This document shows positions 30,948 through 42,204 of a stretch of 52,468 nt of DNA, piece by piece. The stretch is from Phenylobacterium parvum (GTDB lineage: Bacteria > Pseudomonadota > Alphaproteobacteria > Caulobacterales > Caulobacteraceae), in contig JAPOKE010000003.1 of NCBI GenBank assembly GCA_029977805.1, forward strand, positions 1 to 52,468, written 5' to 3'. Numbering within the stretch: the stretch's first letter is position 1; each line of letters begins with the position of its first letter. The notes under the pieces were generated by a model. It had not been told where the DNA came from and did not search any database. It saw only the letters and a list, made by a program, of their open reading frames with translations. A program made the position numbers and the translations under genes.

Positions 30948-31083
30948 CCTGGGTCTCCTGCCTTTCCCGCGATTAGCCGGGCGGCGGCCGCAGCCGTCAA
31001 GCCGGACCCTGCGTCAACCTTGCGGCGCTTGTCCCCGGGGTCCCGCCGCGCCTAGGCTGGGACCCATCACGGGGAGACATGAC

Positions 31084-31917
31084 ATGACCGACCAGCCCAT
31101 CCTTCTGATCGACGATCCGGCGCCTCACATCCGGCGCCTGACCCTGAACCGTCCCGAGAAGCGCAACGCCCTCTCCAACGCCCTGCGCGGGGAGCTGTTC
31201 GCGGCCCTGGAGGCGGCCGACCAGGATCCGGCGGTGCGGGTCATCATCCTGCGGGGCGCGGGCCCCTGCTTCTCCTCGGGCTACGACCTCGCCGGGGTCG
31301 GCGCCCTGCCGTTCCACACCGCCGGCGGCCAGGGCCAGTGGGCCCGGCACGTCGTCGAGGGCTGCTTCCGCATGTGGGACATGTCCAAGCCCATCATCGC
31401 CCAGGTCCACGGCTGGTGCCTGGCCGGGGGCTCGGAGCTCGCCGTGGCCTGCGACCTCGTCTACGTCGCCGAGGACGCGAAGATCGGCTACCCCGCAGTT
31501 CGGACCATGAGCCCGCCCGACAACCAGTACCACGCCTGGATCGTCGGCATGCGGGCGGCCATGGAGCTCATGCTCACCGGGGACGCCTTCGACGGGCTCG
31601 AGGCTGTCCGCCTCGGCTTCGCCAACCGGGCCTTCAAGGCCGAGCAGCTGGAGGCCGAGGTCCTGGCCATGGCGGAGCGGATCGCCAAGGTCGACCCGGA
31701 GCTGGCCCAGCTGAACAAGCGCCTGGTCCACCGGCAGATGGAGGCCATGGGCATGCGGGCCGGGATCCGGGCCGGCACCGACCTGCACGCCCTGGGCTGG
31801 CACACCCCCGCCAGCCGGGCCTACATGGCCGAGCTGCGGCAGGGCGTCACCAAGGCGCTGACCAGCCGCGACTCCGCCTTTGGCGACTACCGGACGGGGG
31901 ACAAGGCGGAGGGCTGA
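31084..31917 (+). CDS. Enoyl-CoA hydratase/isomerase (crotonase family)
   Basis: This 277-residue crotonase-fold enzyme is distinct from the one at 1082-1960. LTLNRPEKRNALSNALRGELF, GAGPCFSSGYDLAGV (first oxyanion element) and GWCLAGGSELAVACDLVYVAED (second) are the family signatures. The catalytic glutamates typical of hydratases are not both obvious: the second block lacks the common GxxxEL...D pattern with acid in both places, so isomerase or hydrolase activity is possible. It uses an ATG at 31084, with a GGGGAGAC six bases upstream. It diverges from the GST gene, and a half-site CCGTCAAG lies upstream without a partner. It has no operon partner. Confidence 0.88.
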   Translation: MTDQPILLIDDPAPHIRRLTLNRPEKRNALSNALRGELFAALEAADQDPAVRVIILRGAGPCFSSGYDLAGVGALPFHTAGGQGQWARHVVEGCFRMWDMSKPIIAQVHGWCLAGGSELAVACDLVYVAEDAKIGYPAVRTMSPPDNQYHAWIVGMRAAMELMLTGDAFDGLEAVRLGFANRAFKAEQLEAEVLAMAERIAKVDPELAQLNKRLVHRQMEAMGMRAGIRAGTDLHALGWHTPASRAYMAELRQGVTKALTSRDSAFGDYRTGDKAEG

Positions 31918-31930
31918 AGCCCCCGCCGCG

Positions 31931-32683
31931 TCAGAAGGCGTAGCGGTAGCCGAAGACCGGGCCCGCGAGGGTCAGGTCGGAGTCGAGCTTCCGGCCGGTG
32001 ACCTCAAGGTTGTAGACCCGCACGCCGCCGTAAAGGCTCGAGGCGTCATTCAGGCGGTAGTCGGCGGTGGCGAGGGCCTGCCAGGTCTTCAGGTTCCCGC
32101 CCCCGAGTCCGGCGTAGTCGACATAGGCCGCAAGGGTCCAGTTCTCGCCCGAGCGGACCTTGCCGCGGACGCCGACCATGGGCTGCCAGCTGTCGGTCTC
32201 GTTGTCGGAGGTGATCCCCGGCTGGCCCGGGCGGCTGATCCCGGCCTTGAGGCCGAACTTGCTGTAGCGGGCGCCGGCCAGCAGGTCGATCGAGCCGCGC
32301 TCATGCTCATACACCCGCGCAAAGCCGGCCAGGGTGGCCTCGGTGGTGGAGGCCGCGATCTTGCTGTCGATCACCGGGGTCCCGCCCAGCTTGACCCCGG
32401 GCTTCAGGGTGAACTTCACATAGCCCACGTCGCCCAGGACCCCGAAGCGTCCATGCCGCGCCTCCGCCGTACCCATGAAGGCGCCGGTCAGGTGGCTCAG
32501 CACGTCCTTGATGGAGATGTCGATGTCGGCGGTCGGGCCGTCAGGCGGCACCTGGCTGTCGCCCACAATGCCCGGGGCCCAGAGGTAGGGCGAGACCGAG
32601 AAGTCCCAGCCTTCCTCGGCATGGGCGGCGCCAGAGGCGGCGGCGAGGGCGACGGCGGCGACGGCGGCGGGCAGGAACTTCAT
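31931..32683 (-). CDS. Outer-membrane beta-barrel protein
   Basis: The 250-residue product has a signal peptide (MKFLPAAVAAVALAAASGAA, cleaved near AHA-EE) and then alternating hydrophobic-polar beta strands, as in FSVSPYLWAPG, GRFGVLGDVGYVKFTLKPG, SIDLLAGARYSKFG and WTLAAYVDYAGLG. It ends in GYRYAF, an aromatic last residue that fits an outer-membrane insertion signal. A barrel of about 8-12 strands is likely. No specific porin or adhesin family is recognised; YLWAPG with a barrel also occurs in uncharacterised outer-membrane proteins. It converges on the enoyl-CoA hydratase gene with 13 bases between stops. The role is unknown. Confidence 0.75.
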   Translation of the reverse strand: MKFLPAAVAAVALAAASGAAHAEEGWDFSVSPYLWAPGIVGDSQVPPDGPTADIDISIKDVLSHLTGAFMGTAEARHGRFGVLGDVGYVKFTLKPGVKLGGTPVIDSKIAASTTEATLAGFARVYEHERGSIDLLAGARYSKFGLKAGISRPGQPGITSDNETDSWQPMVGVRGKVRSGENWTLAAYVDYAGLGGGNLKTWQALATADYRLNDASSLYGGVRVYNLEVTGRKLDSDLTLAGPVFGYRYAF

Positions 32684-32810
32684 GTAACTCTCCGGTTCGG
32701 CAGGACAGGCGCCAGGCAGGCGCGCAGCCCGTCCGGGTCGCCATGCCCTAGCATCCGCCGATCCGGTAGAGAGTCTGAAGTTAGACGATTGTGACCTGGG
32801 GTTATCGCCC

Positions 32811-33323
32811 CTAGGCGGAGACGGCGGCCTTGGTCAGGCTCTTGGTCAGGATGCCGATGGCCGCGTCGCGGTCGATCCGCTCGATGGCCGCAACCTCGCG
32901 CGCCATCCGGTCCAGGGCGGACTCGTACAGCTGGCGCTCGGAATAGGACTGCTCCGGCTGGTTTTCCGCCCGGTGCAGGTCGCGCACGACCTCGGCGATG
33001 GAGATCAGGTCGCCCGAATTGATCTTGGCTTCGTACTCCTGGGCGCGGCGAGACCACATGGTGCGCTTCACGCGGGCGCGGCCCTTGAGCGTGGTCAGGG
33101 CCTGGCTGACGACATTGCCCTCGGCCAGGGACCGCAGGCCCGAGACCTTCGCCTTGGCGGTGGGCACCCTGAGGGTCATTTTCTCGTGGTCGAAGGTGAT
33201 GACGTACACTTCAAGCGAATAGCCGGCGACTTCCTGGGTCTCGATCCCCTGGACCTGCCCGACGCCATGCGCCGGATAGACCACGTGATCGCCCACCGTG
33301 AACTGAAGACCGTCCTTGCTCAT
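32811..33323 (-). CDS. carD: CarD family RNA polymerase-binding regulator
   Basis: The 170-residue protein has the CarD/CdnL layout: an N-terminal RNA polymerase interaction domain (LQFTVGDHVVYPAHGVGQVQGIE, YVITFDHEKMTLRVPTAKA) and a C-terminal helical DNA-contacting domain (SRRAQEYEAKINSGDLISIAEVVRDLHR, SERQLYESALDRMAREVAAIE). In Caulobacter CdnL stabilises open complexes at rRNA and metabolic promoters. The ATG at 33323 follows GAGGGG by about eight bases. Downstream of fdxA, it is the last of a conserved order of genes in alphaproteobacteria, and it has its own promoter in the 264-bp gap upstream. Confidence 0.94.
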   Translation of the reverse strand: MSKDGLQFTVGDHVVYPAHGVGQVQGIETQEVAGYSLEVYVITFDHEKMTLRVPTAKAKVSGLRSLAEGNVVSQALTTLKGRARVKRTMWSRRAQEYEAKINSGDLISIAEVVRDLHRAENQPEQSYSERQLYESALDRMAREVAAIERIDRDAAIGILTKSLTKAAVSA

Positions 33324-33587
33324 ACAGTGATCCCCTCAACACACATCCGTGCGCCGCAAGCCCGGCCTGGTCCTTCGCCCGGGACAAACCGGCCCGCCCC
33401 GCGAAACCTGCGGGCCTGGACCTGTCTGTTTCCGGTGGCTTCCGGTCAGGACACCCTTCGCCTTCCAGGGGCGGAGGTCGACGGCGAGCGACGACTCGTG
33501 GACACAAGATCCCGGGCGGGAGTCCGCTCGGGAGGCGCGGTCCTATCACAAAACCGAGATCAATGAAAGGCTTGCCCCGAGGGGCGA

Positions 33588-33929
33588 TCAGGAGCCCTTG
33601 CCGGGCTTCTCACTGAAATACTTCTCGAACTTGCCGGTTTCCCGCTCAAAGTCCGTGGCGTCGGCCGGCGGATCGCCCTTCAGGGTGATGTTGGGCCAGA
33701 CCTTGGCGTAGTCGGTGTTGATCCTCAGCCACTTGCCGTCCGGGGTGTCCTCGGTGTCGGGCTTGATCGCGTCCACCGGGCACTCCGGTTCGCAGACCCC
33801 GCAGTCGATGCACTCGTCGGGGTTGATGACCAGGAAGTTCTCGCCCTCGTAGAAGCAGTCGACCGGACACACCTCCACGCAGTCCATGAACTTACATTTG
33901 ATGCAGGGGTCCATGACGATGTAGGTCAT
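33588..33929 (-). CDS. fdxA: 7Fe ferredoxin FdxA
   Basis: This 113-residue ferredoxin carries a 3Fe-4S and a 4Fe-4S cluster and transfers electrons in the cytoplasm. C9, C17 and C50 fit the 3Fe-4S cluster, and C21, C40, C43 and C46 the 4Fe-4S cluster ([19 protein letters not shown] and [15 protein letters not shown]). The C-terminal extension ([33 protein letters not shown]) is typical of proteobacterial FdxA. It lies between the penicillin acylase and carD genes on the minus strand. Its electron donor and acceptor are not known. Confidence 0.96.
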   Translation of the reverse strand: MTYIVMDPCIKCKFMDCVEVCPVDCFYEGENFLVINPDECIDCGVCEPECPVDAIKPDTEDTPDGKWLRINTDYAKVWPNITLKGDPPADATDFERETGKFEKYFSEKPGKGS

Positions 33930-34012
33930 CGCGGCTCTCGGCCTCCGGGCTCAGGTCGCTTCCGGCGCGGGTTCTCGCGGTCTGGGCCGGGGTTGTCAAT
34001 GCCGGCCGGGCG

Positions 34013-36400
34013 TCATCGCGCCGGGGACAGGCGGAGCACCCGTTCCGTCGCCGCCTCAACGGCCCCGCGGCTGTAGACCAGGGGCAGGTAGCCGCCCTTC
34101 GCCCAGGTCTCGAACAGGTCCCGCGCATGCGGACTGTCGATGTCGCCCGACTGGCCCGGCGTGTTGATGAACCGGCTGGAGTCCCAGTCCCCGACGTCCA
34201 GGACCATCCGGAAGGAGGCGCCGGACGTCACGCGGAAGTCGTCGGCGCGCCAGGTCGCCGCGAGGGGCGAGAGGGAGGTCCCCGCCATGGGCGTCGGGCC
34301 GACGCTCAGGCCGGCGGCCTCGCCCTCCACGGCCAGGGGCGCCAGCACGTGGTTGAACTGCGCCTGGTGAAGTCGGCCCCAGGCCCAGGTCGAGGGGTCC
34401 GGGCCCAGGCGGGAGGCCACCTCGGCCACCGCCGCTTCGAGGCTCCTGACCAGGAGGGCGTCTCGCGTCCCGGCGGGATCGGGCCCGAACGCCGCGTCCG
34501 GCGCCTCCAGCAGGTCCATCACCGCCGCGAGGTCCCCGCCCCCGATCAGCGCCCGGGCTCCCTCCGGCGCCGCCGTCCCGACGACGGCCGGTCCGAGGTG
34601 CTTGCCGGTCCAGGTCAGGAAGACCGCCGCCGCCGCACTGTCGACCCGGGCGGCCCCGTCCCACCCGCGCAGCAGGTCGAGGGCCTTCGCCGTCAGGGGG
34701 TCCGAGGCGCGGAGCGGCGCCAGGAGCTTCAGCAGCCGCCTGGAGGTGATGTCCGTCGGGTCGGTCTGCAGGGCCATGGCGTCCTCGAGGCTGATGCGCG
34801 CCTTGCCGCCCAGCACCTCGTCGATCCTCCGCTGGCGCGAGGGGTTCGACCACTCAAAGCCGACCTTGCGCTCTGCGACCGGATAGTCGGCCGGCAGGTT
34901 CATGGCGTTGGCCGTGCCGATGAAGCCCTCCGGAGGATCGACCCGCGAGGGCAGTTCGTCCTGGGACAGGAAACCCCGCCACTCGTACCGACCGTCGCCG
35001 GGCGTTGGCAGCAGGCCGTCCCAGTTGGGCCGCGCCGGCACGCGGCCGGCGGCGACCCAGCCGATGCGTCCGGTGACGTCGGCATAGACCTGGTTCTCGC
35101 TCGGCGTGCCCCAGTTCGCCAGGGCGCCCTTGAACTCCGGCCAGGAGCGGGCGTTCATGTAGCCCAGCGAACCGAAGTAGGCGCTGGCCCCGGGCTCGGC
35201 CCAGACCGAGCGCAGGGCGAAGGCCCTCCGGTCCGCAGGATCCGCATGGATGACCGGACCGTGCCGGGTGAACCTCAGCTCCACCTCCCGGGGCGCCTGC
35301 CCGCGCACCTCGATGCGCTCGCGCACGGTCTCCATCCGCGCCCAGCCGTCGCCGTAGCGATAGAGGTCCGGGTCCCGGGGCGAGGTCTCGTAGACGTAGA
35401 GGTCCTCCTGGTCGGCGTAGAAGATGGTCAGGCCGAAGGCGATGGTCCCGTTGTGGCCGATCGAGACCCCCGGCAGGGCGGGTTCGCCGGCGCCGATCAC
35501 CGACAGGCCCGGGGCCTCAAGGTGGACCACGTAGCGAAGGGAGGGCAGGCCGTGGTCCCGGTGAGGGTCATTCGCCAGGATCGGGCGCCCAGTCGTCGTC
35601 CGCGACGGGGCGATCGTCCAGTTGTTGGAGCCCTGGGAGTCCGGCGGCGAGGCCTCGGCTGCGAGCCGTCGACGGGCGGCGTCGAACTTCACGCCCCGGG
35701 TGGCGAGGTTGTAGTCGTCCAGGACGTTGGCCGGGATGGCGCAGGGGTCGAGTCCCTCGGGGACCTTGCTGTTCCAGTCCGGCTCCAGCTTCTTGAAGAG
35801 GCGATCGGCCCCGGGGCCGCCCTTGCAGAGGATCTGCGCCCGGGTGGCCTCCATGCCGGCGTTGCGGGTCAGGCCGTGGCTGCGGATGCGCACCACGTCC
35901 TCGGCCGCCCATCGGTCCGGCCGCGTCCCGGCGATCCGGAATTCCCGGGGCAGGGGCCGGCGCCCCGAGAGGATCTCGTCGACATAGGCGTTGACCCCGG
36001 ACACGAAGGCCTCGGTGTCGGACTTCGCCGAAGCCCCGTAGGCGGCCCACTCGGCCGCCATGTCCCCGCGATAGAGGAAGAGCCGCGCGGCGCGGTCCTG
36101 TTCCGCGAAGTCCGGGCCGAAGTCCTTGGCCAGCAGGCCAAGGCCGCGCTTGCGCCACAGGTCGATCTGCCAGAGCCGGTCACGGGCGGCGTTGTAGCCC
36201 TGGAGGAAGAAGGCGTCCCGGGCGGAGCGGGCGTAGATGTGGGGCACGCCCCACCTGTCGATGCGGATCTCGGCGGGGGCGGCGAGGCCTGCAACCTTCC
36301 GCGCCTCGACGACCGGCCGGGACTGCGCCGCGGCGTCGCCCGCGGGAATGAGCGCGCTGAAGAGGGCCAGCGCCCCCAGTATGGCCAGTCTTGCGGTCAT
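34013..36400 (-). CDS. Penicillin acylase family N-terminal nucleophile hydrolase
   Basis: The 795-residue secreted enzyme belongs to the Ntn-hydrolase family that includes penicillin G acylase and quorum-signal acyl-homoserine-lactone acylases such as PvdQ. A signal peptide (residues 1-26, ending DAAAQS) is followed by the alpha chain with IRIDRWGVPHIYA and FLQGYNAARDRLWQID. Autocleavage should occur before S258 (SQGSNNWTIAPSRT), which becomes the nucleophile; the beta chain then shows ILANDPHRDHGLPSLRYVVHLE and PGVSIGHNGTIAFGLTI. The order fits a periplasmic acylase. It lies between the S4 gene and fdxA and interrupts a common gene order. Lactone, antibiotic or peptide-derived amide substrates are all possible. 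Confidence 0.92.
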   Translation of the reverse strand: MTARLAILGALALFSALIPAGDAAAQSRPVVEARKVAGLAAPAEIRIDRWGVPHIYARSARDAFFLQGYNAARDRLWQIDLWRKRGLGLLAKDFGPDFAEQDRAARLFLYRGDMAAEWAAYGASAKSDTEAFVSGVNAYVDEILSGRRPLPREFRIAGTRPDRWAAEDVVRIRSHGLTRNAGMEATRAQILCKGGPGADRLFKKLEPDWNSKVPEGLDPCAIPANVLDDYNLATRGVKFDAARRRLAAEASPPDSQGSNNWTIAPSRTTTGRPILANDPHRDHGLPSLRYVVHLEAPGLSVIGAGEPALPGVSIGHNGTIAFGLTIFYADQEDLYVYETSPRDPDLYRYGDGWARMETVRERIEVRGQAPREVELRFTRHGPVIHADPADRRAFALRSVWAEPGASAYFGSLGYMNARSWPEFKGALANWGTPSENQVYADVTGRIGWVAAGRVPARPNWDGLLPTPGDGRYEWRGFLSQDELPSRVDPPEGFIGTANAMNLPADYPVAERKVGFEWSNPSRQRRIDEVLGGKARISLEDAMALQTDPTDITSRRLLKLLAPLRASDPLTAKALDLLRGWDGAARVDSAAAAVFLTWTGKHLGPAVVGTAAPEGARALIGGGDLAAVMDLLEAPDAAFGPDPAGTRDALLVRSLEAAVAEVASRLGPDPSTWAWGRLHQAQFNHVLAPLAVEGEAAGLSVGPTPMAGTSLSPLAATWRADDFRVTSGASFRMVLDVGDWDSSRFINTPGQSGDIDSPHARDLFETWAKGGYLPLVYSRGAVEAATERVLRLSPAR

Positions 36401-36457
36401 GTCGCATCCTCCCCTTCGGCCTGACGCTAGAGCGCCCGCGCCCGGCGGGGAAGGGGT

Positions 36458-36762
36458 TCAGGACGCGCCCGTCCCGGCCCCGTCCTGCGCCTCGAGGGCG
36501 CGGTAGAGGGTGCGGGCCTCCGCCGGCGGACCCCGGCGCTCCCCAAGCCCCAGAAGTTCCACGGCGGTCAGCCGTCCGCCCACCGCGAAGACCAGGCGAT
36601 CGCCGATCCGCAGGGGACGGGCGCACTTGTCGATCCGGGTCTCCGAACCCTCGCGGGTGAGGCGCACCCGGCCCTCGTCGAGGAATCGCGCGGCGAGGCT
36701 CCGGGACTTGAAGAACCGCGCGCGCCAGAGCCAGACGTCGGCCCGGATGGAGGCCGTCTCGG

Positions 36763-36766
<4 letters not shown>
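36458..36766 (-). CDS. S4-domain RNA-binding protein (Hsp15 family)
   Basis: The 102-residue protein has an S4 RNA-binding domain (IRADVWLWRARFFKSRSLAARFLDEGRVRL), typical of Hsp15/HslR, which binds the 50S subunit with blocked nascent chains. It ends with a short variable tail. Its ATG at 36766 overlaps the helicase stop by four bases (ATGA), so translation is coupled. In alphaproteobacteria this S4 gene commonly follows a SUV3-like helicase gene, supporting a shared role in RNA or ribosome quality control. The E. coli-like HslR function is inferred. Confidence 0.88.
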
Positions 36767-39318
<2,552 letters not shown>

Positions 39319-39433
39319 GCCTCAAGGTTGGGGTGGGAATCGGCCCCCCGCAAGCCATGCGGCTCGGTCCGGGGGCCAGATAAGGGGAAAGGTCTTAATG
39401 GAGGCTCGCTAAACGCACGAACACGCGCGAAAC

Positions 39434-39540
39434 GAATCATGACCGAATCAGCGACACAGCGCGATTCGGATTTTGTTCCATACTAGTAATTGTAGCAGAT
39501 CGTCCGTTAACCACAAATGAAAAAGCTCACCTGTCCACAG
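39434..39540. promoter_or_regulatory. Candidate cell-cycle control region: GANTC triplet, TTAACC and DnaA-like sites
   Basis: GAATC lies at 39434-39438 and 39445-39449 and GATTC at 39463-39467; the last two are part of a CCGAATC/GATTCGG inverted repeat (39443-39469). GTTAACCACAAA begins at 39506, and CTGTCCACAG at 39531-39540 is a perfect palindrome close to a DnaA box. These resemble CcrM/GcrA, CtrA and DnaA sites known in Caulobacterales. Binding is not shown. Confidence 0.45.
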
Positions 39541-39599
39541 GGAACTCAGAGGGGATCGGCCGGGGGCCCGGGTCGGGTCGCGCCCCCGCGCCCCCAGCC

Positions 39600-39629
39600 T
39601 TGACCTGCGGCGTCCGCTTCGCCTATATC
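39600..39629 (+). promoter_or_regulatory. rpmB promoter
   Basis: TTGACC (39600-39605), an 18-base spacer and TATATC (39624-39629) form a sigma-70 type promoter 58 bases before the rpmB start. Confidence 0.55.
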
Positions 39630-39687
39630 GCCGCTCCCCCGGCGGCCGCGCGGTCCCCGGGCCTCTTTCTGTCGGGATGAGAAACCC

Positions 39688-39984
39688 ATGTCGCGCCGCT
39701 GTGAACTCTCTGGTGTCGGTCCGATGGTCGGCCACAATGTGAGCCACTCGAACGTCAAGACCAAGCGCCGCTTCCTGCCGGCCCTGGCCCCTGTGACCCT
39801 CCAGTCCGACGCCCTCGGGCAGACCTTCAAGCTGCGCATCACCAACGCAGTCCTTCGGACCCTGGACTTCAAGGGCGGCCTCGACGCCTACCTGGTCAAG
39901 GCCCGTGACGAGGACCTTTCGCCCCGCGCCCTGAAGATCAAGCGCCAGGTGAAGGCCAAGCTCGCCGAGCAGGCCGCCGCCTGA
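39688..39984 (+). CDS. rpmB: 50S ribosomal protein L28
   Basis: L28 is a large-subunit ribosomal protein. The 98-residue product starts [20 protein letters not shown], followed by [20 protein letters not shown] and the C-terminal KQVKAKL-type basic segment, matching alphaproteobacterial L28 of this length. A canonical sigma-70 promoter precedes it and a strong terminator follows, so it is a single-gene transcript. It separates the helicase unit from the cob unit in the gene order common to the class. Confidence 0.97.
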   Translation: MSRRCELSGVGPMVGHNVSHSNVKTKRRFLPALAPVTLQSDALGQTFKLRITNAVLRTLDFKGGLDAYLVKARDEDLSPRALKIKRQVKAKLAEQAAA

Positions 39985-40011
39985 CGGCCGGCCCTCACGG
40001 GACCTGGAAGG

Positions 40012-40036
40012 GGCCGCCCCAAGGGGCGGCCTTTTT
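40012..40036 (+). terminator. Terminator of rpmB
   Basis: GGCCGCCCC (40012-40020) pairs with GGGGCGGCC (40023-40031) across AA, so the real loop includes inner pairs, and five T residues follow. It begins 28 bases after the stop. Confidence 0.88.
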
Positions 40037-40125
40037 CGTTTCCGGCGCCTTTGCGCCGGCGATGCGGTTGCGCGGCCTCGCCTGATCTGGTCCATCCTCG
40101 GACAGGTCCGCTGCAGGAGAGCGCC

Positions 40126-41232
40126 ATGAAGATCACCGCCGCCGTCGCCCGTCCCGGCAAGGCCGGATTCGACATCGAGGCCCTGACCCTGGACGATCCC
40201 CGCGACGACGAGGTCCGGGTCCGCATCGCCGGGGTGGGCCTCTGCCATACCGACCTGGTGTTCCGCCACGCGGGAGAGGCGGTCTATCCCCTGCCGGCGG
40301 TGTTCGGCCACGAGGGCTCGGGGATCGTCGAGGCGGTGGGCTCCGCCGTCACCCGCTTCCGGCCCGGGGATCGGGTGGCGATCAGCTATCGCTCCTGCGG
40401 CGCCTGCGACCGCTGCCACGACGGCGACGCCCCCTATTGCCGCACCATGCCCCTCCTGAACTACACCGGCGCCCGGACGGACGGGTCCCGGGCCCTTCAC
40501 GACGAGGCCGGCGACGTCGCCTCCAACTTCTTCGGCCAGTCCTCCTTCGCCAGCCACGCCCTGACCTACGAACGCAACCTGGTGAAGCTGCCGGATGACG
40601 TGCCCCTGGAGCTCATGGGGCCCCTGGGCTGCGGCATCCAGACCGGCGCCGGGGGGGTGATGAACAGTCTCGCGGCCCGCGCCGGGTCCTCCATCCTCAT
40701 CACCGGCGGCGGGTCCGTGGGCCTGAGCGCGGTCATGGGCGCGAAGATCCAGGGGTGTTCCGTGATCATCCTGCTCGAGCCGATGGCTTCCCGCCGTGAA
40801 CTCGCCCTCGAGCTCGGCGCCACGCACGTCCTCGACCCGGCCGCGACCCCGGACCTCGCCGCCGCCGTGCGCGCCATCACGCCCGTCGGGGTGGACTACG
40901 CCTTCGACACCACCGGCGTTCCCGCCGTCCTGAACGCCGTCATGGCGGGCTGCCTGGGCTCCAAGGGGGTGTTCGGGATCGTCGGAGTCACCCCGCCCGG
41001 GACACCTGCGCCCGGCGACATGGGCCAGATCATCACCTTCGGCCATACGGTGAAGGGGATCATCGAGGGGGACGCCGACCCGGGCGTCTTCATCCCGCAG
41101 CTGGTCGAACACTACAAGGCGGGGCGCCTGCCCTTCGACCGGATGATCCGCACCTATCCCCTGGCCGAGATCGACCGGGCCATCGCCGAGCAGCACCAGG
41201 GCGTGTGCGTGAAGGCCGTCCTCATCCCCTGA
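40126..41232 (+). CDS. Zinc-dependent alcohol dehydrogenase (MDR family)
   Basis: The 368-residue medium-chain dehydrogenase has the catalytic zinc region VGLCHTDLVFRHAG and GHEGSGIVEAVG, the structural zinc cysteines in SCGACDRCHDGDAPYC, and the nucleotide-binding GGGSVGLSAVMGAK. It most resembles NAD-dependent aryl- or long-chain alcohol dehydrogenases such as benzyl alcohol dehydrogenase (XylB group), but the substrate is not clear. The ATG at 40126 follows CAGGAGAG by five bases; the upstream in-frame start at 40051 has no family match. It lies between rpmB and the phytase-like gene, where it interrupts the gene order common to the class. Confidence 0.9.
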   Translation: MKITAAVARPGKAGFDIEALTLDDPRDDEVRVRIAGVGLCHTDLVFRHAGEAVYPLPAVFGHEGSGIVEAVGSAVTRFRPGDRVAISYRSCGACDRCHDGDAPYCRTMPLLNYTGARTDGSRALHDEAGDVASNFFGQSSFASHALTYERNLVKLPDDVPLELMGPLGCGIQTGAGGVMNSLAARAGSSILITGGGSVGLSAVMGAKIQGCSVIILLEPMASRRELALELGATHVLDPAATPDLAAAVRAITPVGVDYAFDTTGVPAVLNAVMAGCLGSKGVFGIVGVTPPGTPAPGDMGQIITFGHTVKGIIEGDADPGVFIPQLVEHYKAGRLPFDRMIRTYPLAEIDRAIAEQHQGVCVKAVLIP

Positions 41233-41247
41233 AGGTTCGGCTGGCTG

Positions 41248-42204
41248 TCAGGGCTTCCAGTCGAAGGCGAGCAGCAGGGTCCGCTGCTCGGTCGAGAAGT
41301 TGTCGTCGGAGGCCAGCAGGAACCGCAGGACGCCGTCCTTGCGCGGCTGGACGTCGAAGCCCTCGAAGTTGTCCGTGGTCAAGGGCCGGGCCAGCTCCAG
41401 CCGGTCCACCTCGGCCCCGGCGGCGTTGCGCAGGATGAGGGCGATGCGGGAGCCGCGGAGCGGATCCCAGGCCCGGATCATGTAGGCGAGGCCGCCGTCG
41501 GGCAGGGGGCTCACGGCGACGAGGCCAAACTCGAAGGGCTTGGCCAGGGTTCCCAGCGAGCGGCAGGGGGCCCTGAGGGTGCAGCTCCAGAGTTCGCCCG
41601 ACTCCTCGCCCCCGGCCAGCCAGGCGTCGGGCCCCCGCGCGGGATCCGCCGACAGGGCCTCGAGGCCGCCGTTCGGCGGGAAGGTCGCGGCGGGGCTGTT
41701 CACCACCCGCGGGGGACGTCCGTCCGCGGGATAGAGCAGGATGCGGTGGCGCTGCTCGAAGCTGACCAGGCGGGAGCCGTCGCGCAGCAGGGCCAGTCCC
41801 TCGGCGTCGGCTTCCAGCTTGCCGCCCAGGGGCCCGCCGCCTTCGCCCTGGAGGGGGGTGATGCGCGCCCGATCGAGGCCCGCCAGCCTTCCCGCCGGGT
41901 CCAGGCGCAGGCGCGCCTCGAAGAGATCGCCTTCGTCCGTCACGCCGAGGAGTCGCTCGTCCGGCAGCAGCCGGATGTCCGACAGCCCATGGAGCCGGTT
42001 GCTGTCCGTCGCGGTCAGGGCCAGCCCCCCCGCATAGCGGAACCGGCCGAACTCGGTCCGCTCGGGGCGGGTCGGGTCCGCCGCCACGGGTTCCGCCGCC
42101 ACGGTCACCCAGGGGCCGGACTGGATCGGGCCGGTCGCCCGCACGGAGCGGTCGGCGCAGGCCGTCGCCAGCAGCGCCAGGGCGGCGATCAGCAGGGTGC
42201 GCAT
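41248..42204 (-). CDS. Lipoprotein with phytase-like esterase domain
   Basis: The 318-residue product has a lipoprotein signal (RTLLIAALALLATACAD) with the lipobox LLATAC, cysteine near residue 16, so it should be anchored in the outer membrane or inner membrane facing the periplasm. The rest matches the phytase-like esterase domain, a beta-propeller fold: GGLALTATDSNRLHGLSDIRLL, LLGVTDEGDLFEARL and TTDNFEGFDVQPRKDG. The catalytic role is not known in detail; phosphate ester hydrolysis is a possibility. The ATG at 42204 overlaps the cobT stop (TGATG). In my memory this gene follows cobT in many alphaproteobacteria. Confidence 0.85.
   Translation of the reverse strand: MRTLLIAALALLATACADRSVRATGPIQSGPWVTVAAEPVAADPTRPERTEFGRFRYAGGLALTATDSNRLHGLSDIRLLPDERLLGVTDEGDLFEARLRLDPAGRLAGLDRARITPLQGEGGGPLGGKLEADAEGLALLRDGSRLVSFEQRHRILLYPADGRPPRVVNSPAATFPPNGGLEALSADPARGPDAWLAGGEESGELWSCTLRAPCRSLGTLAKPFEFGLVAVSPLPDGGLAYMIRAWDPLRGSRIALILRNAAGAEVDRLELARPLTTDNFEGFDVQPRKDGVLRFLLASDDNFSTEQRTLLLAFDWKP

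Larger units (their letters stand above)
39319..39687. other. 369-bp intergenic region between helicase and rpmB
   Basis: This is the longest stretch without a gene. The half near the helicase start, 39380-39530, is AT-rich compared with its surroundings and holds three GANTC sites, a TTAACC half-site and a DnaA-box-like palindrome. The half near rpmB (39545-39600) is GC-rich with CCCGGG-type repeats, then the rpmB promoter. Only very short frames are open, for example 15 codons from ATG 39439, and I do not call them genes. Confidence 0.6.

Noticed and set aside
30994..31001. CCGTCAAG upstream of the second enoyl-CoA hydratase as another copy of the 1021-1041 operator
   Set aside because: Only one half-site is present and no inverted partner lies at the right spacing.
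39443..39475. A terminator formed by CCGAATC/GATTCGG followed by ATTTTGTT
   Set aside because: The loop is 13 bases and the stem only seven pairs, and no gene on the plus strand ends just before it; GANTC sites explain the repeat equally well.
39439..39486. A 15-codon frame starting at ATG 39439
   Set aside because: It is very short, has no clear ribosome-binding site and lies over the inverted repeat and GANTC sites.
39319..39687. A chromosome replication origin
   Set aside because: There is one DnaA-like palindrome and one TTAACC half-site, no cluster of DnaA boxes, and no hemE or other origin-linked gene nearby.
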